Shown one piece after another: positions 9,087 through 17,163 of a stretch of DNA of 64,000 nt. The position numbers and the translations under genes were made by a program. Every line of letters starts with the position of its first letter. The first letter of the stretch is position 1. The notes beneath the pieces were generated by a model. The model was not told the origin of the DNA. It did not search any database and saw nothing but the letters and a program-made list of their open reading frames with translations. This DNA is from CAIYTF01 sp963664845 (GTDB taxonomy: Bacteria; Bacteroidota; Ignavibacteria; Ignavibacteriales; Ignavibacteriaceae): the NCBI GenBank assembly GCA_963664845.1, contig OY761615.1:3968001-4032000 (forward strand), given 5' to 3'.

Positions 9087-9902
9087 TTATCTAGTTGGTT
9101 TTGCTTTTAAATTTGTAATCAGGTAGTATTGGAGTTCATCGGCATCCTGCAACGCATCAATAGCTTTCTTGAAGAAAGGATATGGAGCGTTTGAATCGCC
9201 ACGAAGTGCAATTTTCGAAGGCGATTTGGTCAGACCGGCATTCTTTGCTTTAATAAGATCAAGAACTCTGGTATAATAGGTCAACAGAATAAGATCCGAA
9301 CTTCTTTTCTCCGTTCCGGCTTCACTTGTTGTGGTGACGGTCGTATCTATACCGGTATTAAGTCTTTCGACCTTACCGTCCGGATACCGGATATTTACTA
9401 CTTTATCTTCCTTTTCAATCTGGTTTTTTAGCGTTTCACGCAATTCCGCGTTCAACTGCAGCCAGATTGGCAACTTTGCTAATGGAACATCCACATTGGT
9501 TTCAAGGGAAAACTCTCTGATGATATTTTCCTTGAGTCCGTTAGGGACATTCGGTGACAACAGAATGGTGCTGCTCGCTTTATCGTAAACAGCTGAATAG
9601 TCGAGGGAAACAAACTTCTTGTCGAACAGTGTCCTCAGAAGTGTCTCGCGTCGTGGCTGTCCATCGAGAGAGAAGAACATGCGCCCGACTTTGGTCATAT
9701 CGTTATAGGCGATAGCAACCTGAACCATGTTGCTTTCCGGAAGTTTAATTTCGGAAATAGACTTGGGCAGATCAACCAGAATCGGGTTTTCTGTTTTGAA
9801 TTTTGTTGTAAGCATAAAGAACGTCAACAGAAGGAAGGCGACATCGCACATCGCGGTCATATCTATTGTCGTACTTTTACGCGCAATTTTTACTTTTGGC
9901 AT
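9087..9902 (-). CDS. exbD: Biopolymer transport protein ExbD (first, longer copy)
   Basis: A 271-residue ExbD-family protein. The membrane helix with the conserved Asp is in TIDMTAMCDVAFLLLTFFML (about 13-32). The periplasmic part is about 90 residues longer than in the other copy and includes two segments resembling the ExbD/TolR fold (for example VQVAIAYNDMTKVGRMFFSL and KIALRGDSNAPYPFFKKAID). It acts with ExbB as the proton-driven stator of the Ton motor. It starts 26 bases after exbB. The extra length is typical of the first ExbD of these clusters. Confidence 0.92.
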   Translation of the reverse strand: MPKVKIARKSTTIDMTAMCDVAFLLLTFFMLTTKFKTENPILVDLPKSISEIKLPESNMVQVAIAYNDMTKVGRMFFSLDGQPRRETLLRTLFDKKFVSLDYSAVYDKASSTILLSPNVPNGLKENIIREFSLETNVDVPLAKLPIWLQLNAELRETLKNQIEKEDKVVNIRYPDGKVERLNTGIDTTVTTTSEAGTEKRSSDLILLTYYTRVLDLIKAKNAGLTKSPSKIALRGDSNAPYPFFKKAIDALQDADELQYYLITNLKAKPTR

Positions 9903-9928
9903 CGTTATAACCTGTCTGGATTAATTTA

Positions 9929-10735
9929 TTAATAACGAGCAGCAAAGTTCTGCGTAATCGCAACTCCGGCTTCGTCGATGCTGTAAGTCATTTTATCAAT
10001 TTGAGTGGTGAAATAGTTATAAAAGATAATCGATAAAGCAGAAGTACCGATACCGAGAGCGGTATTGATAAGAGCTTCTGAAATACCGTTTGCGAGCTGA
10101 ACTGCATCCGGCGCACCGGCCTGTGCCATAGCGGTGAATGCCTTGATCATACCGATAACTGTTCCAAGAAGTCCCATAAGGGTAGCGATAGAAGCGATGG
10201 TTGCGAGGATAACCAAATTTTGTTCGAGCATTGGAAGCTCAAGTGAAGTTGCTTCTTCAAATTCCTGTTTGATAGCAACCAACTTTTGGTCTTTGTTATG
10301 CTCTTTGTTGGTGATCATTTCTTCATATTTGATCAGACCGGCTTTGATAACGTTGGCAACCGAACCTCTGTGTGAATCGCAATTTGTTTTTGCAGTTGCG
10401 ATATCGCCTTTTGCCAAAAGCTGATGGATACTGGCTACGAATGCAGCGATTGAGCCTTTTCCTTTAGCGCGGGTAATTGTGATGAATCTTTCTACGGTGA
10501 AGGTCAGAACCATGAGGAGCAAGCTGAGGATGATAGGAACGATGATACCGCCTTTATAGATAACACCAAGGAAATTTCCCGGAAGCGGATGTTTGTCTGG
10601 GTTGCCGTCAACAAAGTTGCTTGGATTTCCCAAGACATATTTGAAGACACAGAATGCGACGACGAAGATAACCGGGATTGCGATTGAAGCAAAACCGGTA
10701 AAAAAGGCTTTGTAGTTATTCTTATTTTTACTCAC
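9929..10735 (-). CDS. exbB: MotA/TolQ/ExbB proton channel family protein
   Basis: A 268-residue inner-membrane protein with three hydrophobic segments (about 15-35, 60-82 and 180-205, with a fourth hydrophobic stretch at about 220-240) and the MotA/TolQ/ExbB domain at about 120-260. Its key sequences are LLGTVIGMIKAF and ISEALINTALGI. It forms the pentameric channel of the Ton motor with the two ExbD proteins. The start is GTG with AAGGAG six bases ahead. It is the first gene of the leftward cluster, so its promoter should lie in the AT-rich 10736-11018 gap; I did not find a convincing -7 box there. Confidence 0.95.
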   Translation of the reverse strand: MSKNKNNYKAFFTGFASIAIPVIFVVAFCVFKYVLGNPSNFVDGNPDKHPLPGNFLGVIYKGGIIVPIILSLLLMVLTFTVERFITITRAKGKGSIAAFVASIHQLLAKGDIATAKTNCDSHRGSVANVIKAGLIKYEEMITNKEHNKDQKLVAIKQEFEEATSLELPMLEQNLVILATIASIATLMGLLGTVIGMIKAFTAMAQAGAPDAVQLANGISEALINTALGIGTSALSIIFYNYFTTQIDKMTYSIDEAGVAITQNFAARY

Positions 10736-11018
10736 AAAGAACTCCTTACTGTTGAATGATGAAACAATGATTTATTCGTTTTTTAAAAAAATATCCATTA
10801 AAAATACAGTTTCAATGAAATATTAGCAAAATAAAAAAAAATTCATTTGCCTTGAAATATACTGAAAATCTATATTTCCGTTGATGTTAAACCGCGTAAA
10901 ATGTAAAATATCCCAATTCCACCCCTGATTCAAGTCAGATAGGCTTCGCTTTTAATCAAGGTGAAGCATTTCCGGGGCTTTTCAGTCTCCGCTTAGCCAT
11001 AGTTAATAACAATATTAT

Positions 11019-11585
11019 TTATGACGCAATTTTTGCCAGCAGGTAATCAGCTCCCTTTCCGATGGCATGTTTTATTCCTTCTGGCGTAAAAGAATAATGT
11101 ATAGCATGTTTTGGATCCATTCCCAGAGATTCAGCTTCCTGACGGAACTCACCCGATGTGGTCATCAAGTATACCTCAGCCCGTCCACTTTCGCGCGCCT
11201 TTTCGATCAGGTTTCTGATGGTAGTTCTGTTGAATTTCTTGCTTGAGTTGTCAGAACCATCGCTGATGATCAATACTTCATGCAATGCAGAGTCAGGGAA
11301 TCTATTACCGGACGTAATATCAGTCAAGAACTCTCCCACTGCATCATATAAATCTGAGCAATGGTCACAATCAAATTTTTCCGGATTAATGGGTGTGAAA
11401 TGGGAAAGGTCTGGAACAAAAACTTCTTTTTGGTTTTGGGAGTTAAACATAATCAACAATCCCGACGCAAAATGTTCTGCCGAATGGCGAAGTGCTTCAT
11501 TGATGCTTTCAATCATCGTGGATTTAAGCCCGGTCATCGAACCGGAACAGTCGCACAGAATTGAAAGGATTCTTTGAGATTCCAT
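11019..11585 (-). CDS. VWA domain protein with intact MIDAS motif
   Basis: A 188-residue protein that is essentially one von Willebrand factor A domain. The metal-ion-dependent adhesion site begins with DCSGS (about residues 12-16) and continues with ISDGSDNSS (about 107). There is no signal peptide, so it is cytosolic. VWA proteins commonly act as partners or substrate-recruiters for AAA+ ATPases. The triple AAA+ gene at 11977 lies 391 bases upstream in the same direction, so it may be the partner. The link is inferred from position and family habits; the gap means it may have its own promoter. Confidence 0.82.
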   Translation of the reverse strand: MESQRILSILCDCSGSMTGLKSTMIESINEALRHSAEHFASGLLIMFNSQNQKEVFVPDLSHFTPINPEKFDCDHCSDLYDAVGEFLTDITSGNRFPDSALHEVLIISDGSDNSSKKFNRTTIRNLIEKARESGRAEVYLMTTSGEFRQEAESLGMDPKHAIHYSFTPEGIKHAIGKGADYLLAKIAS

Positions 11586-11976
11586 AATGTGCCTTTATGA
11601 AGAAAAAATAATTTGTCAAATGAAATTAGCAGGATAAATTTCGTAATTCAAAGAGAATTCGTAACACAGGAAGAAATATTCCGGCGATTTATTATGCCGC
11701 GGACAGAAGGGGTTAATTAAATGGGTTAAAGATGCTAAAAAGGGGTATGGAACGGGGGGCCGGCATCCGGTTGATGGGAAAAGTGACAATCTAATGAGCA
11801 CCATTTTCGAATGTCATTCCTCGTTAAAGGGATTTCTGTTTTAGTCGAGAGGAGGTCGGGCCTTTTAACTAGCAGCGCTTGCCATTGAAACATAATTAAC
11901 TTACTCCAAGGTACCTGCCTAAGTTGGCATTTATCGGTAAATTTAATTCGGAACAATTGGTCGGCCACTATTCAGG
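11586..11976. other. Gap between the AAA+ operon and the VWA gene
   Basis: No supported gene. Open frames on the minus strand are short and have no recognisable motif. A CGGC/GCCG inverted repeat near 11682 and another near 11760 are too short to call terminators. Confidence 0.5.
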
Positions 11977-14900
11977 TTATATTTTTATATCATTTTCAGT
12001 AAGCGAAATAAGTTCATCATCAGAGTAATTAAGCAATGTAGCTATTCGCCCTTCCTGATTAGCAATAATTTCCATCAGCACATTTCTGGCAGTGCGTGCA
12101 TTCCCGAAGTTATTATCGCGTGCACCATAAATTTTTGTCAATTTCTCTTCCAGTTTCAGCAAGCCGGCAGTAGTGAAACGATAGCCGCTGGAGGTAGCCA
12201 TACCGGTAGTTATGCTGACAAGTTGTGCGGGGTTGTAGTCCTCAAAAGAAAATATATTAGTAAAGCGGGAGGTAAGTCCGGGATTTGATTCCATGAATGC
12301 CTGCATTTCGCGGGTATATCCCGCAACGATAACAATAAGCTGGTCTTTATAGTCTTCCATTCGTTTCAGCAGGGTATCAATGGCCTCTTGCCCAAAGTCA
12401 TTGCCGCCGTGGGCAAGTGTATAGGCCTCATCTATAAATAGTGTTCCGCCGAGTGCTCTTTTAATTATTTCGTCAGTTTTTATCGCTGTTTGGCCGGAAT
12501 ATCCGGCAACCAGTTGGGCACGGTCAACTTCAATAAGCTGCCCCTGTTCCAGAATGCCCAATTCCCTGAAAATACTGCTTATTAGGCGTGCCACCGTAGT
12601 TTTACCGGTTCCCGGGTTTCCAAGGAACACGGAGTGTAGAGGTTTTTGAATAACCTGCATGCCACGGTCTTTTCTTACCTGGGCAATTTTCAGGCTGTTT
12701 ACTAATCGATCAATTTCAGCTTTCACTGAATCAAGTCCGGTTAGCGCTCTCAGCTCATTCATCAAATTTTGAAGTTTTTCCGTGTCACCTTTAACCGACT
12801 GGGTGCCCTTTACCTGTTTTTTCGGTAAAATATCTTCGAGATCTTTAACCAGAATAGTGGTTCGTATCTCATCATTCAGGTTGGTTGAGGGTGTATCGCT
12901 TAACCGCAGATTCATGCTGCGGATGGCAGTGTCGAAAGTGTTTCTAACCAGGCGGGCGTTGCCAAAGTTTTTATCCCTATTCCTGTAAAGGTCGTTGAAA
13001 TGTTTCATCAATAAATAACGGGCGTCCTCAGCCAATTTGACTTTGTTGCCGTTGGCCATGCGTTCGAAGATTTCCATTAACTCGTCGGTTTTATAATCTT
13101 CAAAATTAAATATTTTGGTGAATCGTGATTTAAGACCCGGGTTGCTCTCGAGAAACGATTTCATTTCTTCCGTATAACCAGCGGCAATGACTATGAACTT
13201 TCCACGGTCATCTTCCATTCTTTTAAGCAAAACGTCAATTGCTTCCTGGCCGAAGTCGGCCCCCGCATCTTTTTTTACCAGCGTATAGGCTTCATCAATA
13301 AAAAGCGTTCCCCCAATCGATTTATTGATCATAGTGGTAGTCTTTGGTGCAGTTTCGCCAATGTGCGTGGCAACCAGTCCCTGCCTGTCAGTCTCAACAA
13401 GTTGTCCTCCCGGCAAAATGCCCAGTGCAGAATATATCTTGCTTATTATCCTTGCGACTGTAGTCTTTCCTGTGCCGGGATTCCCCAGAAACAAAATGTG
13501 CGAAGAAAATTTATTCTTGAGGTCTTCTCCCGAATCGCGATAATATTTGGCGAGTTTAATGAGTTCAGTAACATCACGCTTTACCGAGGACAATCCGGTC
13601 AGTTTGTTAATCTCAGCAGTAGCCTCCAGAAGCAGTTCATCGTTAACCGGGACCTGAAACTCTTTTTTGGCCCCTTGCCCAATAAATATTTCCTGAATAT
13701 CGATTTCGGTGATAGTTGTCAGTTTTTCTTTGGTACGCTCGTGCTTAGCCAGTTTCAGATAGCGCTTGCTGACTTGAATTTTCGCGTCTTCGAAAACCTT
13801 TCGAACGGTGCGGGCATTCCCAAAGTTTTTGTCACGTGCGCGGTATAGTTTGGTAAACTCTTTAAGCAATAATTTATCTGCCTGCTCTGAAATGCGATAG
13901 TCTTCGTCTGTAACCATTTTCCTGAAAATCAACATCATCTCGTCCGGCGTATAATCATCAAAAATAAAATGATGGGTGAATCTTGATTTCAATCCTGGAT
14001 TTGCTTCAAGAAAATCCTCCATTTCTTTTGGATAGCCTGCGGCAATAACGAAAAACTCTCCCTTGCGGTCTTCCATTCGTTTAAGCAGAACATCAATTGC
14101 TTCCTGTCCAAAATCAGTGCTCTGACCCTTCTTGACAAGGGTATATGCTTCATCGATGAAAAGCACATTTCCCATTGCCTCTTCAATAATCTTTTCGGTT
14201 TTTTGAGCCGTTTCACCAACATATTGACCGACCAAGGCGGCACGGTCAACTTCAATTATTTCGCCTTTTGGCAGCAGTCCCATACCTTTATATATCTTAC
14301 CCATCAGACGTGCAACCGTTGTTTTGCCGGTTCCCGGATTTCCCAGAAAGGTTGCATGCACACTCACCCTATCCTGAGCTTTCAGGCCAAGCTGCCGCCG
14401 TTCATTCATTACTTCCAAATAGTCAACCAGTTCGCGCACGCTGTCTTTTACACCGCTTAATCCTATTATGGAATTCAGTTCCTCAAATACTTCTGCAAAA
14501 TTCACTGAAGATGCTTCTTTTGTAGATTCGGGCGTGCCAGATTCAGGCACCTGATGCTCTTCATCTCCTAACACAAAATGTCTCGTGAATATTTTTGTGC
14601 GGTTGATAAAAAACTCCAGTCGTGCGTCTCCACGGGTCCAGAGCGGATTTTTTTGAAGGTCGACCTTTTCAGGCAGGCTATACATCTCCCAGTCTTTGGG
14701 AATGGTTGAGGACACCGAAGTCTGATGAATTATTTCATCATCCAGAAACCAGGCAAAAAAACAATTGTGAGTGCTGTCTGCTTTGGTGTAATTAAGATTT
14801 TTCAGTATGAATTTTAAGCCCAGGGTGAGTTTTGAGCTGAACTTGAACTTTGCCAGATTTGATTTTTTATCGTTATCCGGATCGGCTGTGGCGTTGAACA

Positions 14901-15762
14901 TACACAGCTCCGCAACTTCAACAAATTGATTTGGATGGCATTCCAATACTCCGGCAACCTGGGTTGTATCAGGCACACCGTCCTTTTTTGTATCTTCTGT
15001 TTTTTTTTCGGCCAGTCGTTTATATGCGTCCTTGAGAGCGGCAAACCGTTCGTTGCCTGTCAGGAATTTTTCATTTTCTTTTAATTTTTCTTCGAACACC
15101 GAAACCTGGTTCATTCTGAACATGGATTCCATTTGGAGCAAAAGAATTTCAGGTTCGCGGAAGCGTGGTTGTTTAAGGAGTGTGTTGGCCATAAGCAGCG
15201 AAAACCAGTATTCCTTCTGGCCTAGTGCTTCCTGCGCCAAAGTCAATATTTCGGATTTGTTTCCTTCCTCAAGGTTTTTTAGAGTTTTTTTTGCGCAGTT
15301 GAAATATTTGCGCAACGATTTCCACGAGGGGTTGGCGTTATTGTCAATCATTAAACTCAGATCATAAAAGCTTAACGCACGGTCTGTTTCCCCGATGCTT
15401 GCCAACGACTTGGCTTTATTCAGGTATGTCCAGGCGAGAAGCTCCTTTTGTTTTCCCTCAGTCATATTGAAGTCATAGATAGCTGCTTCAAAACTACTCA
15501 ATCGCATTTGTATATAGCCGCGGTACATTTGGGTCATCAGGCTTTGGCCGCTGAGCTGTTTTGAAATGTCCAGATATTTTTGTGCTTTATGTGGATCTCC
15601 GTTTTCCAGGCATGCCCAGGAATAACAAACGGCAGCATCAGCACTGTTTGGTTGGTCCGCAATTAATTTTTCCGCTATGGGCAATGCAAGCCGGAACCGG
15701 CCTTTCCATAAATGCTCAAAGGCTTCCTGCTGAAGGGTGCTGAGTGTTGATGCTTCCGTCAT
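11977..15762 (-). CDS. TPR protein with three CbxX/SpoVK-type AAA+ ATPase modules
   Basis: A 1261-residue cytosolic protein. TPR-like helices occupy about 1-240. A beta-rich domain of unknown type lies at about 265-400. Three complete AAA+ modules of the CbbX/SpoVK type follow at about 430-690, 715-970 and 1000-1255. Each has Walker A GNPGTGKTTVAR (near 474, 760, 1048), Walker B LFIDEAYTL, a conserved Y/H-x-G-E/Q-T-A loop, an arginine-finger-like PGLxSRF and the sensor motif NFGNAR, so all three look ATPase-competent. CbbX-type proteins remodel Rubisco in hexamers. Three fused modules suggest a dimer of trimers. It starts two bases after a small helical gene in the SiaB/SiaC operon. The target is unknown; no Rubisco gene is in the window. 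Confidence 0.9.
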   Translation of the reverse strand: MTEASTLSTLQQEAFEHLWKGRFRLALPIAEKLIADQPNSADAAVCYSWACLENGDPHKAQKYLDISKQLSGQSLMTQMYRGYIQMRLSSFEAAIYDFNMTEGKQKELLAWTYLNKAKSLASIGETDRALSFYDLSLMIDNNANPSWKSLRKYFNCAKKTLKNLEEGNKSEILTLAQEALGQKEYWFSLLMANTLLKQPRFREPEILLLQMESMFRMNQVSVFEEKLKENEKFLTGNERFAALKDAYKRLAEKKTEDTKKDGVPDTTQVAGVLECHPNQFVEVAELCMFNATADPDNDKKSNLAKFKFSSKLTLGLKFILKNLNYTKADSTHNCFFAWFLDDEIIHQTSVSSTIPKDWEMYSLPEKVDLQKNPLWTRGDARLEFFINRTKIFTRHFVLGDEEHQVPESGTPESTKEASSVNFAEVFEELNSIIGLSGVKDSVRELVDYLEVMNERRQLGLKAQDRVSVHATFLGNPGTGKTTVARLMGKIYKGMGLLPKGEIIEVDRAALVGQYVGETAQKTEKIIEEAMGNVLFIDEAYTLVKKGQSTDFGQEAIDVLLKRMEDRKGEFFVIAAGYPKEMEDFLEANPGLKSRFTHHFIFDDYTPDEMMLIFRKMVTDEDYRISEQADKLLLKEFTKLYRARDKNFGNARTVRKVFEDAKIQVSKRYLKLAKHERTKEKLTTITEIDIQEIFIGQGAKKEFQVPVNDELLLEATAEINKLTGLSSVKRDVTELIKLAKYYRDSGEDLKNKFSSHILFLGNPGTGKTTVARIISKIYSALGILPGGQLVETDRQGLVATHIGETAPKTTTMINKSIGGTLFIDEAYTLVKKDAGADFGQEAIDVLLKRMEDDRGKFIVIAAGYTEEMKSFLESNPGLKSRFTKIFNFEDYKTDELMEIFERMANGNKVKLAEDARYLLMKHFNDLYRNRDKNFGNARLVRNTFDTAIRSMNLRLSDTPSTNLNDEIRTTILVKDLEDILPKKQVKGTQSVKGDTEKLQNLMNELRALTGLDSVKAEIDRLVNSLKIAQVRKDRGMQVIQKPLHSVFLGNPGTGKTTVARLISSIFRELGILEQGQLIEVDRAQLVAGYSGQTAIKTDEIIKRALGGTLFIDEAYTLAHGGNDFGQEAIDTLLKRMEDYKDQLIVIVAGYTREMQAFMESNPGLTSRFTNIFSFEDYNPAQLVSITTGMATSSGYRFTTAGLLKLEEKLTKIYGARDNNFGNARTARNVLMEIIANQEGRIATLLNYSDDELISLTENDIKI

Positions 15763-15764
15763 GG

Positions 15765-16022
15765 TTATTCTATATTTCTAAGTGTGTCCATTAGCTCTTT
15801 GTATTTAAGGAGTTTCTTTTGGGCCTTGTCGCCCATCCGGGAAATTCTGACTGATGTTTTAAGTAATTTTTCATATGACTCAGTGAGCTTCATATACTCA
15901 ATGAGGATAGCCCGGGAGTTTTGCTCACCTTTTTGCGGCAATTCCTTCGCCTTTTCAAGTATCTCGAAATACTCTGTGAAGGTTTGTTCATCCTCATCAA
16001 GTGCGGGTCTATCGGTTGCCAT
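15765..16022 (-). CDS. Short helical protein between SiaC-like and AAA+ genes
   Basis: An 85-residue, almost wholly helical and charged protein. Its C-terminal half, YEKLLKTSVRISRMGDKAQK (about 50-69), has the heptad pattern of the helical stalks that precede cyclase domains in signalling proteins. Genes on both sides are 7 and 2 bases away, so it is an integral part of the operon. I infer an adaptor that joins the SiaC-like phosphoprotein to the AAA+ protein, because SiaC is known to act by binding the stalk of its cyclase partner. That analogy is unproven here. Confidence 0.7.
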   Translation of the reverse strand: MATDRPALDEDEQTFTEYFEILEKAKELPQKGEQNSRAILIEYMKLTESYEKLLKTSVRISRMGDKAQKKLLKYKELMDTLRNIE

Positions 16023-16029
16023 ACATTCC

Positions 16030-16404
16030 TCACGCTGAAATTATATTAAAGGGAAAACTCACATCTTCTTTAATCTCTTCGCCCATCTCTTTGATATCGT
16101 CATCGTCTTCTTTATGATACCAGTTGATCTCAACCTGGCCTCCACTCTTGTGGTAGTTTTCCAATTTATCTATCATATCGGACAGATATTTGATGGAACT
16201 GGAGTTCAAATAATCAATTTTTATTGTCAGCACCAGCTTTCCGGTTACCTCAAGAAAATATTGCTGGATCCAATCAATTAATGGCTTGAAAAAATCAGTA
16301 GTGTTTTCCGGATAGGAAGATCCGGAAAGTTCGAGCAGCCCGCTGGAACAGTTAAAGTTAACACTCAAGGTGTTCTTTGTTTTGGCCAAATGTAAATCAG
16401 TCAT
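16030..16404 (-). CDS. SiaC family regulatory phosphoprotein (DUF1987)
   Basis: A 124-residue protein matching the SiaC/DUF1987 pattern: GLLELSGSSYPENTTDFFKP (about 19-38), VTGKLVLTIKIDYLNSSSIK (about 51-70) and a C-terminal acidic segment before FPFN. In Pseudomonas, SiaC is switched by phosphorylation on a Thr by the kinase SiaB and, unphosphorylated, activates the cyclase SiaD. The N-S-S-S motif here is the likely phosphosite region, with Ser instead of Thr. Its start overlaps the stop of the SiaB-like gene by 8 bases, so translation is coupled. The family assignment is from sequence; the phosphosite is inferred. Confidence 0.85.
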   Translation of the reverse strand: MTDLHLAKTKNTLSVNFNCSSGLLELSGSSYPENTTDFFKPLIDWIQQYFLEVTGKLVLTIKIDYLNSSSIKYLSDMIDKLENYHKSGGQVEINWYHKEDDDDIKEMGEEIKEDVSFPFNIISA

Positions 16405-16954
16405 GGTTGTTTGCCCTCTGCAATCTAATTGTTAAAGTGATAAAAAGATTCTGATGTTCTTGCCGTTCTGTGTAGAGTATGGGATGCTTGGATTTACGTA
16501 TCATTTCAATGAATCCGATCCCGCCACCTTTTGAGTCTTCTGGAGATTCTTCTCTAAGCTTTTGTTTATAGAGTGCTTTTAAGTCATCGTTGTTGAGGGA
16601 GTTATATGTATTAAGTGTTTCAGCTATTTTTGCTATCTGCTCCGGTGTTGTGAGGTTTTCGGCGGATAGTATGATTTCTGATGGATTCCCCGTTATTGAA
16701 AAGGCGCCTTTCCCTGATAATGTATTTTCTTGAGTCATAACCTGTTCAGCAGAATAAAAGCCAATGTTTTGCAGCAGTTCGTTTGCGCAGAACAATACGG
16801 TTTTGAATTCCTGGGGCGTCATGACTGCTTCATAGGCCCCTGAGAGATAGTCGGTGAATGCAATCATAAATTGATTGTTGCATATTCCTTCATAGGAATA
16901 GGTGAACAAGGTGGTTCCGGATTCGGACCAGATTGACATCTCGGGAGAAATCAT
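16397..16954 (-). CDS. SiaB family protein kinase (DUF6272)
   Basis: A 185-residue GHKL-fold protein. The helix LFCANELLQNIGFYS (about 50-64) holds the position of the nucleotide-binding N-box, and GGGIGFIEMIRKS (about 142-154) matches the G-rich end of SiaB-type kinases. These kinases phosphorylate SiaC-type partners, whose gene overlaps this one. I chose the ATG at 16954 with GAGG a few bases upstream rather than the preceding TTG at 16957. It is the first gene of a four-gene operon and follows the large hybrid kinase by about 210 bases. Confidence 0.82.
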   Translation of the reverse strand: MISPEMSIWSESGTTLFTYSYEGICNNQFMIAFTDYLSGAYEAVMTPQEFKTVLFCANELLQNIGFYSAEQVMTQENTLSGKGAFSITGNPSEIILSAENLTTPEQIAKIAETLNTYNSLNNDDLKALYKQKLREESPEDSKGGGIGFIEMIRKSKHPILYTERQEHQNLFITLTIRLQRANNHD

Positions 16955-17033
16955 CAATACCTCAATCGTTTATTATCCCAAATATTGTGATGTTATCGCC
17001 TTGTATCTCATTTCTGCGATAGACGCTGAAATC

Positions 17034-17077
17034 CTCTGCCAGCCTCATTGGTTGTGCAAAATCAATGGCAGGCAGAG
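17034..17077 (-). promoter_or_regulatory. Imperfect hairpin upstream of the SiaB-like gene
   Basis: CTCTGCC and GGCAGAG close a stem that continues inward with CATTG/CAATG around a 12-base loop, with small internal mismatches. It lies in the 209-base gap between the hybrid kinase stop and the SiaB-like start, about 80 bases before the ATG. There is no T-run after it on the minus strand, so a leader structure or processing site fits better than a terminator. The role is inferred only. Confidence 0.4.
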
Positions 17078-17163
17078 AACACATGAATTGTCCGATAATG
17101 CCTGCCCCCTAAAAGTAATAATAAAAATCACCAATTTCTGCCTCTTTTAATTGCTGTTTCCAC

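Noticed and set aside
11977..15762. Rubisco activase function for the AAA+ protein
   Set aside because: The modules are CbbX-like, but there is no Rubisco or Calvin-cycle gene in the window, and three modules behind TPRs are unlike CbbX.
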